Counted from the stretch's first letter, positions 1-17,049 are shown. The stretch: DNA of 64,000 nucleotides from Panulirus ornatus (GCF_036320965.1 NC_092228.1:15020807-15084806); one strand, 5' to 3'. The notes: generated by a model not told the origin, from the letters alone. Numbers and translations: made by a program.

Positions 1-255
1 CACTATTCCTTCAAACATACCCATTTTTGCTTTCCGAGATAATGTTCTCGACTTCCACACATTCTTCAAGGCTTCCAGGATTTTCGCCCCCTCCCCCACC
101 CTATGATTCACTTCCGCTTCCATGGTTCAATCCGCTGCCAGATCCACTCCCAGATATCTAAAACACTTTACTTCCTCCAGTTTTTCTCCATTCAAACTTA
201 CCTCCCAATTGACTTGACCCTCAACCCTACTGTACCTAATAACCTTGCTCTTATT

Positions 256-258
<3 letters not shown>
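1..258 (-). mobile_element. LINE fragment (main family), RT C-terminal part
   Basis: The minus strand encodes the segment just after the reverse-transcriptase palm, including [11 protein letters not shown] and LGVDLAAD, which recur in the other copies at 20.5, 28.7, 47.8 and 59.6 kb. It runs off the left edge of the window and is cut at 258, where it passes directly into a (TA)n tract, so it is 5'-truncated at a microsatellite. Confidence 0.85.

Positions 259-329
<71 letters not shown>
259..329. repeat. (TA)n microsatellite
   Basis: An uninterrupted TA dinucleotide run joining a truncated LINE on its left to a tRNA-derived SINE on its right. Confidence 0.98.
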
Positions 330-330
<1 letters not shown>

Positions 331-335
331 CATAT

Positions 336-461
336 AAAGCCTGCGTGGCAGGCGGGAGCACTAGCGGTAAGCTATGATGATCGCAGGGGTCCCTGGTTCG
401 ATCCTGGCTGTTGGAGGTTTGCATGTTACATGTTAGTGCGCGTTCATATGCACTATATTCG
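336..461 (+). mobile_element. tRNA-derived SINE-like element (family C)
   Basis: A tRNA-like head with an A-box-like TAGCGGTAAGC and a B-box GGTTCGATCC is followed by a tail with GCGCGTTCATATGCAC. Related copies lie at 1081-1200 (minus), 35292-35475 (inverted pair) and 46961-47030. It does not fold as a complete tRNA gene, so it is called a SINE. It is bounded by (TA)n on both sides. Confidence 0.6.
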
Positions 462-467
462 TATATA

Positions 468-538
<71 letters not shown>
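462..538. repeat. (TA)n microsatellite
   Basis: A long TA run with one TG interruption near its left end. Confidence 0.97.
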
Positions 539-541
<3 letters not shown>

Positions 542-1021
542 CCTTTTAATGTGTATAAGAAGTTAAGCAGCGATGATTCATTTATGTGGCTAGCAATTCT
601 GTTTCTATGGTTACTGTGTATCATCATGTAACATCCAACGCAGGATCGACTCTAGCGCAAACTGAGTGCAGCCATCCCAGGGCTTCCCCGAGCTGGGGGT
701 TGAATTCAAGAGCACAGTGCTGAGCGAACTCACTGCTGAAGAAAAGCCAGTGTCATTCATCTGTTTAGTCAAGCAATTACATACAGTAAGCATGGGACAG
801 TCTGGCCATTACATACAATATGAATGGGGCAGTCTAGCCATTACATACGGCAAGTGGGGTTCTGTGTTGTTCATGAGATCTTGTATTGCAAACAAGAGGC
901 AGACTTTGACCTTACTTCACCTGGCATGAACACTGAGATATACAGCAGCCCGTCATGATGTGGCTGTTCACTCCAACGTCATCAAACTGATTTGAAAACT
1001 TCAAGACTGGCTTCGAATGTG

Positions 1022-1023
<2 letters not shown>
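539..1023. other. Intergenic, no gene recognised
   Basis: An open frame of 87 codons on the plus strand (666-929) matches nothing I recognise. At about 794-860 there is a two-copy repeat of roughly 32 bp containing CAGTCT(G/A)GCCATTACATA, which gives the frame its internal repetition. I see no promoter or splice signals that would make it a gene. Confidence 0.5.

Positions 1024-1080
<57 letters not shown>
1024..1080. repeat. (TA)n microsatellite
   Basis: An uninterrupted TA run next to a minus-strand family C SINE. Confidence 0.97.
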
Positions 1081-1082
<2 letters not shown>

Positions 1083-1200
1083 GCATATGAACGCGCACTT
1101 TCATAAAACACAACCCTCCAACAGCCAGGGTTCGAACTCATGACCTTTGGGACAATCATAGCCTAGCAGTACCGCTCCGCCTACCACCCCTACATTTCCT
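1081..1200 (-). mobile_element. tRNA-derived SINE-like element (family C), minus
   Basis: This is the reverse complement of the family C pattern. The GCGCACTTTCAT tail comes first, then CCAACAGCCAGGGTTCGAAC carrying the inverted B-box, and then a degenerate A-box region ending in CCGCCTACCACC. Confidence 0.55.
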
Positions 1201-1318
1201 TGCTACTTCTAGTAGCAAGGAAATGTAGCCCTTGATTGCAGGCGTCTCTAGAAAGGTCCTGGGTAAGTTGTTATATAAACAAAATATATATTAGCGAGTA
1301 TGTCTTGCGAATTTCTAA

Positions 1319-5438
<4,120 letters not shown>

Positions 5439-5499
5439 GATGAGTGAGAGATCTGCACCCACAAAACAGTCCATGTAAATGCATATGCTTTGGCTTCCT

Positions 5500-5531
5500 G
5501 GATTAGGCGGAGCCTCGCGCTTATATATATG
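5500..5531 (+). promoter_or_regulatory. Core promoter of opsin gene 1
   Basis: A TATA box (TTATATATAT, 5521-5530) is preceded 15-20 bp upstream by GGATTAG (5500-5506). The reverse complement CTAATCC is a K50 (Otx/Otd-type) homeodomain site. A similar placement of an Otd-like site just upstream of TATA is known from insect rhodopsin promoters; its use here is inferred. The likely start site is about 30 bp downstream near 5553. The adjacent exon resembles the one at 16.5 kb. Confidence 0.6.
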
Positions 5532-5552
5532 CTGGGTGCACTGTCCGGTGGC

Positions 5553-5645
5553 CACAGAAGCCTACTGACGGAGAGTGTCAAACCACAAGCGAACTTCAGA
5601 GGTTGAAGTAGTTCTTCGGAAAGTTCTTCAACTCATCTGTCAACC
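5553..5645 (+). other. Non-coding leader exon of opsin gene 1
   Basis: This segment contains no ATG and ends AACC before the splice donor GTGAGT (5646). It shares GAAGTAGTTCTT and the AACC/GTGAGT junction with the leader exon at 16497-16595. The opsin coding exon begins with ATG directly after an acceptor (TTTTCCTCCTGCAG, ending 9204), which requires an upstream 5' UTR exon. The start position is inferred from TATA spacing. Confidence 0.6.
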
Positions 5646-6094
5646 GTGAGTTAACAAGACCAGGCTTATCGTTACCTGTACTACGCTGTCACGCGTTACG
5701 CTCTAACACAATACGAGTGGTAGCTTATCGTTATCTGTATTACGCTGTCACGCGTTACGCTCTTACGCGTTACGAGGGGTGAGACGGGAGTGGAGGAGCA
5801 GGTGTGTCTCCGGTACTCAGACTCGCAACGTAAGACGGTGAATGAAAATGGAAACTTGTGAATTTTCTTTGTGAATTTTCTTTCTTTTTTTCTGATGTCA
5901 ATGCACGACACCCCCACTCGAAGGAAGGGTGATAGAGCTTTGCTATGTTCATCACGTCATTCTAAACCAAATCATCCAAAGTTCTTATTCATAAATTCGT
6001 AACTGTCTAAATTGACCAATCTATAATAATCATCCCTTGAGGACGACGGTTCGACTCCTGGGCATGACAAGATGACCTCTGACCTTACCTTCAA

Positions 6095-6096
<2 letters not shown>

Positions 6097-6146
<50 letters not shown>

Positions 6147-6238
6147 TATCTTTATAAAGGGGGGAGAATTTTACACTCGTGTTGAACCATCTCTTAATCT
6201 TATATATATGTAGCATGTCTTTACTTTTATGTGTGTAT

Positions 6239-6286
<48 letters not shown>
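6097..6286. repeat. (GT)n and (CA)n microsatellites
   Basis: GT at 6097-6145 and CA at 6242-6286 are separated by about 95 bp, so the strand could form a GT/AC hairpin. Confidence 0.95.
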
Positions 6287-6289
<3 letters not shown>

Positions 6290-7560
6290 GCCTTCACCAG
6301 GTACTCATTTGTCGACCAGCCCGAGGCAGGATAATAACCTAGGTTGGGTGTGGGCCAACTGCCGCGCCCAGTGTTCGAACTCAGGCATGTCGAGATTACA
6401 CCTGAAGTGAAAAATCGTCGCCTTTGACGATGATGCATCATAGGGAGAACATTCGCGTCAAAGAACCTCTCCCCTTTAAGTGAGTTCATCACCTCCCTGC
6501 TACTGGAAGTAGCGCAGCCCTGGAGCTGCAAGAGGGACCCTGGGAATAGGGATCCTACTACGATAGCCCCAGGGACCTGTTTCTTGCAAAGTCTCCAGGA
6601 AGACCCTGGGTGAAGGGAAATATAGGCGGCACAGGTGCAGCAGAGGCAGCATGGGGAGGAGGACCAGACATGGAATCGTACCAAAGGAAGAGAAGTGTAC
6701 TAGAAAGAGCAGCCTTTTCGTACGAAGGGTCTGCCATGGAGTTAGTGACTCAGGTCTGAGGGGAGGAGGACCAAGAGGTGAAGTTACGCGAATGAATCTG
6801 CTGGAGATCAGCAATGCAGTGAGTCCTGAGTAGGAGTGAGAAAATGGGTTTCACAGGAAGGGAATAGTGTCATGACCCAGTATGTTCTGTCCCTGATGTG
6901 ACACGCATCAGAGCAGGAGCACACAAAGGGGAGGGAGACAAGGGGAGGGAGAAAGACGTCACAGATGTTAAGACACCATCCCGGCCAAGACAACTTCTGC
7001 TTTATGGTCAGGACAGCTACAGGCACATTCAGTAGCGCCCGTCCTACGCAAAGTCAATAAAAGAAGGCGAGAAGGGATAACTGCTGTGCTCTCCCGAATG
7101 ATCAAAGTTGGCGTTTAAACACCGGACTAGAAGGTAGGCTTTCCCTCTTAAATTCAAAAGTGGCAAAAATTAAGGTGTGAAGCCTCAAAATGGTCAGAAA
7201 CACTGTTGAGATAGCAAGAGAGTCTACGGTGTAAGACAGAGGTCAACTGTCCTGAAAGAAGGGTCATGACGGTTTGGAACTCGTCTCGGGTGCTTCATCT
7301 GATGTTCCAGATTGAGGAAGGTAAGAGGAAAAAAAAAGGTCCACAGCTCCACCGCGGTCGTCCAAGGTACAGCCTCACCAACCGAGGTGTTCATAGAACC
7401 CTCATAAACAGGCGAGTGCAGTGCGTGGATGTGAAGACAGCGATGCTTTGTGGCAAAAAGTCAAATGATCGGGGAACAGTACGCAGCTAGAGGAATTAGG
7501 AGGGTAGATATACGAAACACTGAACAAGTTTTTTTTTGCTATCAAACACCTTGTACTGAA

Positions 7561-7751
<191 letters not shown>

Positions 7752-8219
7752 CTTACCACTCCATTTGCATCTAAAGGTACCCCTCCTCTAGCTTCCACAG
7801 AACCTTCAACAATAATCATCCATATTATGATTTTGGAACACCATTATCCAACTTACGTTCTCACACAAGATATCTAGCCATGCTATTCTCATATCTTTGT
7901 TGAGTCATGTGCACTCGCTCTATTTCTTTCTTTATTTTTCTCCTAATTCTTCAGTCAGTACGCAGTCAGATTCAGGTATCACATGATCACCTTCTCCAAC
8001 TGGTGCATTGCATCTGATGTGTGAAACTTTCATGCAACAATGGTGACAATAAGATCTAATTTTTGATGTCGCATTGGTCCCTCAGATTCTAATGTGATCA
8101 CTGGCATGCTGATACATGAGTTTCCCATGTACGGTCTTTAAAAATCGTCTATCCATGAGACTCTACATTCTCCACGTGTATTTCTATGATCTATAACTGA
8201 ACTTCCCCATCGTTAGAAC

Positions 8220-9057
8220 TTAACCATCTTCCATTTCAACTGCGCCTTCATTTTCATCCCTAAGTATTGTGCTATGCGGGGAGGGAGGTTTACACTCTTA
8301 AGCCCCCACCTCCTTGACCTTCTCTATGATCATATACTTCGTCAAACTTCTGTACGCCACCTGCATTTACTATATCCTCTTTCACTTCATTTATCCACAT
8401 CTTGTCTAACAAGATTCTTGCTTAATTTCACGTTATGTCCTCTGGTTGTTCTATCCGTACATCTATCGAAGAACTGCTTACTGTCCGCCACTATCATAAA
8501 TCTAGTTTAAAACGTTGATGTTGTCTTCCGAGGTCATTCAACAATCTTTTATTTTTATACGATGGGTAAATCGAAGGCCTCTTGGGCAGCCTTTTCCAGT
8601 AATTCAGCTATCTTAATTCTGGTATCACCTTAGCTGCCCTACTTCTTCGGGTGTGCTGACCAAATCAGAGAAGCAGATTCTACGCCTGGCCCATATGACC
8701 ATCTAATATTCGCCAGCAAAAAGCTTGTCTCCTTTGCTATTCTCATGACGTGGGATTATGGTGGCGGGGTGGGGACGATATTCACTCTCAAGTCCTTCTC
8801 ACACAGATTCCTGCAGCTTGATTATTGATGCATAATATGCATAACGAGGGCCTTCTTTTGATGCGACTCATCCTCATCATTTTACATTCATTTGGGTTGG
8901 ATTACATTAACCATTTACCACACTAACTTTGAGGTCTGTCTTGGTCCCCTCGTAAACTGATGCAGTCCTCCTCGGTTTTTACCTCCCTCGTGACTTTGGC
9001 TTCGTCCACAAACATATTCAGTTGGATTCCAGCTCTTTACTGATATCAAAAAGAGCT

Positions 9058-9060
<3 letters not shown>
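8220..9060 (-). mobile_element. Decayed CR1-like LINE, RT C-terminal part
   Basis: In several minus-strand frames I can read remnants typical of the thumb and C-terminus of CR1-like reverse transcriptases: an AAKVIPELR-like segment followed by NYWKRLP, a LLNDLGR-like stretch, and TTRGHNVKLSKN near the end. The frames are broken by many stops, and identification is by motif order only. Confidence 0.4.

Positions 9061-9063
<3 letters not shown>

Positions 9064-9097
<34 letters not shown>
9064..9097. repeat. (TG)n microsatellite
   Basis: A TG run about 110 bp upstream of the opsin splice acceptor. Confidence 0.95.
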
Positions 9098-9204
9098 TTG
9101 CATATATGCAGTATACATCACTGGCTACTAAAATAACTTTACATCTGTATATTCTTGCGCCGCGCTTTCAAGATATCAAGTATTAATACATTTTCCTCCT
9201 GCAG

Positions 9205-10326
9205 ATGCCTTCCTGGAACAGCCCACCGGTGGAAGAGTTCGTCCTGCCTTCCACCAATCCCTATGGCAACATCACGGTCGTGGACATCGCCCCTAAGGAG
9301 ATCCTCCATATGATGGACCCTCACTGGTACCAGTTTCCACCCATGAATCCTATGTGGTATGGCCTTCTCATGTTCTTCATGATCATCATGGGCTCTCTGT
9401 CCTTAGTTGGCAACTTCGTCGTCATCTGGGTGTTCATGACTACCAAAGCCCTTCGATCTCCAGCTAACCTCCTGGTTGTTAACTTGGCATTCTCAGACTT
9501 CCTGATGATGCTAACCATGTTTCCACCCATGATGGTCTCATGCTACTGGCAGACATGGACACTTGGCGCTTTATTCTGCGAGATCTATGGCTTCCTCGGC
9601 TCCCTATTCGGCTGCGTGTCAATCTGGACCATGGTCTTCATCACCCTTGATCGATACAATGTCATTGTCAAGGGTATGTCCGCTCAACCTCTAAAATCTG
9701 GCGGTGCAATGATGAGAATTGGAGGAGTCTGGACACTCTCTCTCGCCTGGTGTCTGCCCCCATTCTTCGGTTGGAACCGATATGTGCCAGAGGGAAACAT
9801 GACCGCTTGCGGTACAGATTACCTTACCGATGACGTGTTCTCCCACAGCTATCTATACGTGTACTCAGTCTTTGTTTACTTTTTCCCTCTACTCTCCAGC
9901 ATCTATTTATACACCTTCATCGTAAAGGCTGTTGGTGCCCATGAGAAAGCTATGCGCGACCAAGCCAAGAAGATGGGAGTTAAGTCCCTAAGGAATGAAG
10001 AAGCCCAAAAGACCTCTGCTGAATGTCGTCTGGCCAAGGTTGCCATGATGACAGTATCCCTGTGGTTCATTGCCTGGACCCCATACCTGGTCATCAACTA
10101 CGCCGGCATGCTCGACAAGTCCACTGTGAATCCCCTCTTCTCTATCTGGGGCTCCGTGTTTGCCAAGGCCAACGCTGTGTACAACCCCATCGTGTACGCC
10201 ATCAGCCACCCTAAGTACCGCGCCGCTCTCGAGAAGAAGCTGCCGTGCCTTGCTTGCTCTTCTGATAATGACAACGTCACAGAAAGTGCCTCTGCTGCCA
10301 CAACTGAGAAAGCAGAGAACGCTTAA
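9205..10326 (+). CDS. Opsin 1, invertebrate Gq-type (middle/long-wavelength class)
   Basis: This is a 373-residue seven-transmembrane visual pigment apoprotein, expected in photoreceptor rhabdoms. It binds retinal and signals through Gq. Residues seen: an NIT glycosylation sequon at N22; TM1 from about residue 50; the disulfide cysteines C125 and C202; DRY at 149-151; E196 six residues before C202 (the Glu181-type counterion site); K321 in FAKAN as the retinal Schiff-base lysine; NPIVY at 327-331; and the arthropod HPKYR at 335-339. No lysine sits in the TM2 position typical of arthropod UV opsins, which favours the middle/long-wavelength class. The coding region is intronless. ATG was chosen because it directly follows a CAG acceptor. 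The core is about 99% identical in DNA to the opsin at 32129, but the first 12-14 and last 20-odd residues are unrelated. The exact absorbance class cannot be read from sequence alone. Confidence 0.95.
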   Translation: MPSWNSPPVEEFVLPSTNPYGNITVVDIAPKEILHMMDPHWYQFPPMNPMWYGLLMFFMIIMGSLSLVGNFVVIWVFMTTKALRSPANLLVVNLAFSDFLMMLTMFPPMMVSCYWQTWTLGALFCEIYGFLGSLFGCVSIWTMVFITLDRYNVIVKGMSAQPLKSGGAMMRIGGVWTLSLAWCLPPFFGWNRYVPEGNMTACGTDYLTDDVFSHSYLYVYSVFVYFFPLLSSIYLYTFIVKAVGAHEKAMRDQAKKMGVKSLRNEEAQKTSAECRLAKVAMMTVSLWFIAWTPYLVINYAGMLDKSTVNPLFSIWGSVFAKANAVYNPIVYAISHPKYRAALEKKLPCLACSSDNDNVTESASAATTEKAENA

Positions 10327-10612
10327 GTTTTGCTAATGATGCCGAACTTTGAATGAACTTTGATTTTGTCATATACTATGGGTATGGTCAACCCTAAAAG
10401 CTTCTGAAAGCACTTCTTTCATACCTTATTGTTTTCAAAATTCCAAAAAACACGGCGTCTCAACTTTCAACTTATTTTTTTGTTTTATGTTTGTTTGTTG
10501 TTGTTTTTTACATCAAAACTAGATTTTGTGGCCTCTAACTCATAGCACATGAAAGAAACGACGATGAACCTAATCCAGCACTTCCAACCCTGAATCAAAT
10601 TGGGTATTTCTA

Positions 10613-10618
10613 AATAAA
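10613..10618 (+). terminator. Polyadenylation signal AATAAA, opsin 1
   Basis: A canonical AATAAA about 290 bases after the stop codon, with a T-rich 3' UTR between. Confidence 0.55.
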
Positions 10619-11900
10619 ATGTATGACCTTTCATTTTCCTTTCCTCTTTCACAAGTTCAACATCTTTTTCCTGTAAGCTTGTATCAACGGCTGAAGAGGA
10701 AATAATAATGGTAGAACAACAATTTATCCTTGTATTCATATAGTGAAATAAACAAACTAGTCACAAGACCTCTCGACTTTCTCATCCTTAATACAATCCT
10801 AATTACCTGAGACACACTAATGATTCCTTCCTTAGGTCAAAAGTCCACCAGTATTGAAGGTTAGGGTACAACAGACTATAGTCTTCACAAGAAACAACAC
10901 GAGAGTAATTCTCTGCCAGAGCTGATCCTTCCCTAGGTTGAAAGTCCATCAGTACTGAGGGTTATGGCACCACAGAATATATTCTACACAAGAAACAACA
11001 CAAGAGTAAATCTCGACAAGAGATGATAAATACAACCAGGACTACCTACTTGGGATGGTTAATGCGAGAAAAGTTTTATTTTCGTTGCATATTTCCATTT
11101 GCTCATCAATTATTGTAATTAAAAAGGAAGGACTTACAAACTGTGTAATCAATGTCCACCCAATAGAAAATATACACATTCTTTTAAAAGCACTGGACGC
11201 TCTCATTTTGAGCATAAAAACAAAATAAACCATAAATATTGTACTGGCTGCAGTCAAACGTCACGTCCACATATTTCACTTTGTGTACACAAGAATACTA
11301 ATCACTGCAGTATTTATCTATTAAAAAAATCTTAGGCATGATACACACAACAAATTTCATTAACAAAATATGACAAGAAAAAGTAAATTCTGCATGGCAT
11401 CAATGTGAATGGATACACGGATGATTTGATCTACACATCACAAACCAATACATGGGAAACTAGGCTGTCTAAACTAACTTCCAACTTACAGCTCCATCTG
11501 ATTGAACTGCAAAAATACGGGGGAGGGGATAAATTTGAAATGACCTCAACATTTACATAGTCACAACAAAAAGACCGCTGTAATTGTTTGTCACAGCAGC
11601 AACTGTCAGTCATAATAGTACTCATCGTAGCTTCAAATGTCGTGCAAAACACCACGTAATTATGATATTCTCTGGTCTACTTTTATGAATTATCGGTTAA
11701 TATATTTCTTACTAACGCTAATGATATTCATATATTGAACAATGGTTTTAAGGTTTTCAATACAACCTCACTATACTTTACAAACACGTATATGACAACG
11801 TCTATTGCACACAAACATACCTACTCGCTTCCTAGAGACACACGCTGGGATTTGCATTTTCATGGTGATAAGGAATATTGACTTCACAAGTTTATGGAAT

Positions 11901-11965
<65 letters not shown>

Positions 11966-12539
11966 TATAAAATTACCGTCACGTCAGTGAGCTAACTTGG
12001 ATATCAAAAGTGATGGATGCACCATCATTGTTCGGTGCTCGTGAGGACTAGGATATCAAAATGAACGATGCGTCATCATTGCTCGATGCTATCTTGACAC
12101 GGGTATTTAAAGAGCTACAAATGATAAACCAACTGGAAGAAATTACTTGAGTAATGCTCAAGTTTGACTATGTGGTACATGACGACAGTAAAAGAGCAGA
12201 GGCGAGACAAGACATAAAGAGATCATACACGTGGTAACATCACAAAACAAAAGTTTCTAGGAAGATTGATGAATCGAAATCAGTAGCCTGAAACCAGGGC
12301 TTTATAATGAGAGGCTCTGTGAAATCTACAACTAAGTAGTGGAAACATGGGTACCTTAAGCCTCCAATATACCGTGGGAACGGTAAGAAAGAGGAGGGTA
12401 TGGTTTCGTAGACGTCAAAAAGCAAGAGCTTCGAGGTGTGCAGCGGAGGGTATAAAGACAACACTCGGGCCAGCCAGCACTTGCAAGGTATAAAAAATAA
12501 ACGGAAAGACATGAAATGAAAAACAAAGAAACTAAGAAT
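10619..12539. other. Intergenic, no gene; two tandem duplications and a (TA)n tract
   Basis: A roughly 102-bp direct duplication covers about 10822-11025: CCTTCC(T/C)TAGGT with AAAGTCCA, then ACAAGAAACAACAC in both units. A second, shorter direct repeat (GGATATCAAAA, CATCATTG) lies near 11998-12100. A TA tract occupies 11909-11960. No coding potential was recognised. Confidence 0.6.
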
Positions 12540-13353
12540 TCGGTGGACCCTTAAGGCGGCAAGAGAGAATCCAAAACTTTTTCATAAATTCATTAGAAAC
12601 AAATTGTCAGCTAAAGGGCACCAAATCAACCTATGGGATTCGGTGGTGAGAATTGTCATGGATAATGTGAGGATACGGGAGGATTTAAATGCACAGCGAG
12701 CTCAAACGTGTTTTCACATTGGGAGACACAAAGGCCTAAACACCAGGGAGATGGAATAAGGAGGAGGTTCTGAAAGCAATTTATACATCGAGGTACAAAC
12801 AATAATAAAAATTTCTTGACCCATACAAGGTTCATGATCCTGCTGAAATTTCTCCGTATGCGATAAAATAGGTGCGCCGATACGATAGAAAATCTACTTG
12901 AAATATTGTTCAAGATGTCACTGTAGAGAAGCAAAAGTGCCAAGGAAATGGAAAAGGAAACAAGGAACAGGCGCCATGCTACACACTGGTCTCACTAAAA
13001 AAGGTGATGTTTAAGAGATTATTAGAAGGCAAGTATATGAATTTCTACAGTTGGAGAGAGAACGAGGGAAAGGGGTCGCGTGCAACAAACCCCTGAGGGT
13101 TCTTCTGAAGAGTGAACTCAGTCTTGGACTAAAGAGAAGGCTGGGTTGACTATTCATTTGTCTCTCGACAACCAGAAAGCATTTGACAATGTACCGCATG
13201 GGAGGCTGATTAAGAAGCTGGATCACCAGGTTTGAACATGGGGAAAATTCCTTCGATGGATAAAAGATTATCTCTGTGGGAGGGAAGGGAGGTCGCATAT
13301 TGGAGGAACTTTCTCAAAACAGATCGAGGTGAACGCCGGAGTACCACAACGTT
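12540..13353 (+). mobile_element. Decayed CR1/jockey-like LINE, reverse transcriptase
   Basis: The plus strand carries RT fragments typical of this group: AFDNVPHGRLIKKL, then FLRWIKDYL, and VNAGVPQ at 13330-13350, preceded by an AARENPKLFHKFIRNK-like linker at about 12556. Frames are interrupted. The copy ends abruptly at the VPQ motif, where a piece of the main LINE's 3' UTR follows. Confidence 0.5.
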
Positions 13354-13450
13354 GGGGCCGGGATGTGGATAGAGGCTGATTCCGGGGCAGTACACATGGC
13401 AGCCAGAGAATGGAAGTGAAAAAATGAGGACATTTCTTGCCAGGTTTCTG
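13354..13450 (+). mobile_element. Main-LINE 3' UTR fragment
   Basis: GGCCGGGATGTGGATAGAGG followed by GTACACATGGCAGCCAGAGA matches the 3' UTR of the main LINE (compare 4490-4640 and 58020-58080). It sits inside the CR1-like copy, which suggests a nested insertion. Confidence 0.5.
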
Positions 13451-13482
13451 GGACTACCTTGATAATACCCGATATATACCCG

Positions 13483-14416
<934 letters not shown>

Positions 14417-14418
<2 letters not shown>

Positions 14419-14660
14419 CCCTGGGGATAGGGGATTAAGAATACTTCCCACGTATTCCCAGCGTGTCGTAGAAGGCGACTAAAAGGGAAGGGAGCGGGAG
14501 GCTGGAAATCCTCCCCTCTCGTTTTTTTTTTTTTTTTTTTTTCCCAAAAGAAGTAACAGAGAAGAGGGCCAGGTGAGGATATTCCCTCAAAGACCCAGTC
14601 CTCTGTTCTCAACGCTACCTCGCTATCGCGGGAAATGGCAAATAGTATGAAAGAAAGAAA

Positions 14661-14662
<2 letters not shown>
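14417..14662 (+). mobile_element. SINE-like element, family A
   Basis: A complete-looking copy, flanked by (TA)n at 14364-14416 and 14663-14739. It begins at CCCTGGGGATAGGGG and ends with CGCGGGAAATGGC and a GAAAGAAAG tail running into TA. Confidence 0.85.

Positions 14663-14739
<77 letters not shown>
14663..14739. repeat. (TA)n microsatellite
   Basis: A TA run directly following the A-rich tail of the family A element. Confidence 0.97.
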
Positions 14740-14741
<2 letters not shown>

Positions 14742-15311
14742 GTCTTCGTTAACACTTAAAGTTATAAGGATTATATAACCGTATATAAAATTATCAAAGA
14801 ATCTCTTTAATCACCTTAAAAAAGGTATCTTGCAACTTAGGGACCATATACATAGAGAAAATGTACATGGTCCTAAAAATTAACACCTTTAGGACATTTC
14901 GAAAATTTTTCGGGTGATGGCTACAACTTTACGCTAAAGGCTTCAAGCCCAAATAACCAATCATTCTGCTTTGTTTTCTGAAAGTCTACAAAACACTAAT
15001 GTGCATGTTTTACACCCAACAAATGTGAAAACAACACACGGAAAACTTTAATACGCTAAACAAGTACGGTATTAGCGAAACAGTTGCCTCTGCTCTTTAC
15101 AGAGACAAACTAAACAACACTCTAACTATCATGAAATTGAGATACTGAGCATCAGAACAGTGAAAAAGTGAAATCAGTATAAACTAAAAATGATACGCCC
15201 TGAGATCGAATCACAAAAGCGTTCTCGGAGCTGTACAGAACTAGCTAAGTATAAACTCAACTGTTACTACAAGCAAGAAGCTACATGGAAAAAGCTAATT
15301 TCCGGGAGCTT
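14740..15311. other. Intergenic, no gene recognised
   Basis: AT-rich sequence with no long frame and no recognised repeat. Confidence 0.4.
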
Positions 15312-16158
15312 AACTTTTTAAAGGCCAATTCACACATATCAGTGACATGTCAATGCCGTGTCGGTTCAGTGTCGGTGATATCCGTGACGCATTACTGGTG
15401 CCTATCACACAATACGTACTGCTTGAAGGCGGTGATTTTCGAGATGGCAAAGTCTACAGACATGGAATTGGCAGTTTGCCATACTTTTGAATGAAGAGGA
15501 AGACACGAGGCTTGGAAGAAAAGTGAAGGAGAGTTTGCTATACCCTATACAAGGAATTGATTATATGGAAGTAAATTTTTTTCAATATTTTAGAATGTCC
15601 GATTTTTTTTTTTTTTTTGACATTGTTCAATGAAATATGTCATTAAAAAAAGCAAGACACCCGCTGGAGAAAGGCTATAACACCGAGGAAATGGTTATCA
15701 GTTTGTTTCAGGCAAGTCAAATATTGAAAGCATTTGTATTAATCATTTATCTGTTCATATCCAAACAAGACATTCTGAATACTTGAGAAAAGCATTTCTA
15801 CTAAATAAGCTTAATAACTTTCATGAAAAGTCGTGGACATTTTGGATGTGATAAATCATATGAAGAACATAAAGATTCCGAACCAATTCAATTAGTTGTT
15901 CATTCATTTTTGTTCGCAACACAAACTATAGGCAAGACACTACAAAACTCGTCTGCCGTCCGTGAAATACCAAAAATTAACGCTGACGATGATATAGAAC
16001 TTCACGGTTAGTTCGGATACGCCACTGACACCGAGTGCTACAGCACGGTACTGCGCCTCCGGTCATGTGTGACTGCGTCAGACGAATTCAAAGTAACGAT
16101 TGAGCGGATGCAGCACTGACACGCCAATGATTTGTGTGAATTGACCTTTTAACCGGGG
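15312..16158 (+). mobile_element. PIF/Harbinger-like DNA transposon remnant
   Basis: The ends are imperfect inverted repeats of about 35 bp: AGGCCAATTCACACATATCA at the left, and the reverse complement of the right end reads AGGTCAATTCACACAAATCA. Both ends abut TTAA-like sequence, so the duplicated target cannot be fixed. Inside, broken frames give GEFA-YTLYKEL followed by FFN-F-MS-like residues (about 15530-15600), reminiscent of the N-terminal part of Harbinger transposases. The D-D-E domain is not seen, so the copy is internally deleted. It ends about 300 bp upstream of the second opsin promoter. Confidence 0.5.
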
Positions 16159-16423
16159 GTGCGCTTCCCCGGGACGACACAAGGTACAAGCCTGTCCACT
16201 CACTCTCCATCATTCATCTTTCAAGATTTCAAAATCTATTTATCAATATTGGATCAGACATACATCCTTATTCACTTTCTGAGACACAGTATAGAGAACA
16301 TACGGTGCGATCAAGATTACTACTGCACATCATAGATTCACGTCTCCCTTATAGAGTTCGGCCCGCCGATGCAGTCGTCATGCAGTTCTGTGGCTTCCGC
16401 ATCCTCTCGTGGAAAAAAGCCAA

Positions 16424-16500
16424 TAATCTAATAACACTGAGCGGATCTGCAGATTTGCTCTTTAGTATTTAAAGTGAGGAGGGCGAGGCCAACTTCAGTT
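16424..16500 (+). promoter_or_regulatory. Core promoter of opsin gene 2
   Basis: A TATA-like TATTTAAA (16466-16473) lies 31 bases upstream of TTCAGTT (16494-16500). This matches the arthropod initiator TCAGT with its A at 16497. About 35-40 bp upstream, TAATCTAATA (16424-16433) contains a K50-homeodomain-like TAATCT. The leader exon that follows resembles that of opsin gene 1. Confidence 0.65.
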
Positions 16501-16595
16501 ACCTTGCAGAGACACACCTCAGTAAGAGGCATCAAAGCTCGAAGTAGTTCTTAGAAGAAATTCTTCGGCTCGTTTGCAGCTTCTTACCCTAAACC
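16497..16595 (+). other. Non-coding leader exon of opsin gene 2
   Basis: There is no ATG between the initiator and the donor. The exon ends AAACC before GTGAGT (16596). It shares GAAGTAGTTCTT and the AACC/GTGAGT junction with 5553-5645. The next opsin acceptor downstream is at 24041-24047 (TTTTCAG directly before ATG), which implies a 7.5-kb first intron if copy A is real. Confidence 0.62.
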
Positions 16596-16631
16596 GTGAG
16601 TACAAAAGTAGGAGGTTATACTGTGTGGATA

Positions 16632-16632
<1 letters not shown>

Positions 16633-16676
<44 letters not shown>
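16633..16676. repeat. (TG)n microsatellite
   Basis: A TG run starting about 35 bp inside the first intron of opsin gene 2. Confidence 0.96.
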
Positions 16677-16677
<1 letters not shown>

Positions 16678-17049
16678 ATCCATAGGAGTAAAGACATGGT
16701 ACTTATGTATGAGGGTAAGAGACGGGGCCACACGAGTGTGAAACTCTTCCTTAAAACACACTAAGCTTACTCTATTCGTTTGAATCCATTACAACTAAAG
16801 TATAAATATATATCATTATCTTGTAACACAGTCCTTTCTGGATATATATTTCATCTAGCTGATCTGTTCCTTCAACTTAAAAAAAGTTTGATTACCAATA
16901 ATGTTAAATCGAATCAGAAACCTGAACGCTTATAGTCTTGTCTCCCTTACTCTCTGGTCCCTTCGTACAATCGGTCGCTCATTGCCAGACCTCTTACAAA
17001 TCTAAACCCTCACGTTAAATAAACTGACGATGCATACTCTAATTTGGGT

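Noticed and set aside
340..440. A tRNA gene
   Set aside because: A- and B-box-like motifs are present, but there is no full cloverleaf and the sequence is one of several dispersed copies with a shared non-tRNA tail; called a SINE instead.
9988..10301. Minus-strand and alternative-frame open frames inside the opsin exons
   Set aside because: They overlap the clearly coding opsin frame, repeat in both opsin copies only because the DNA is shared, and show no domain.
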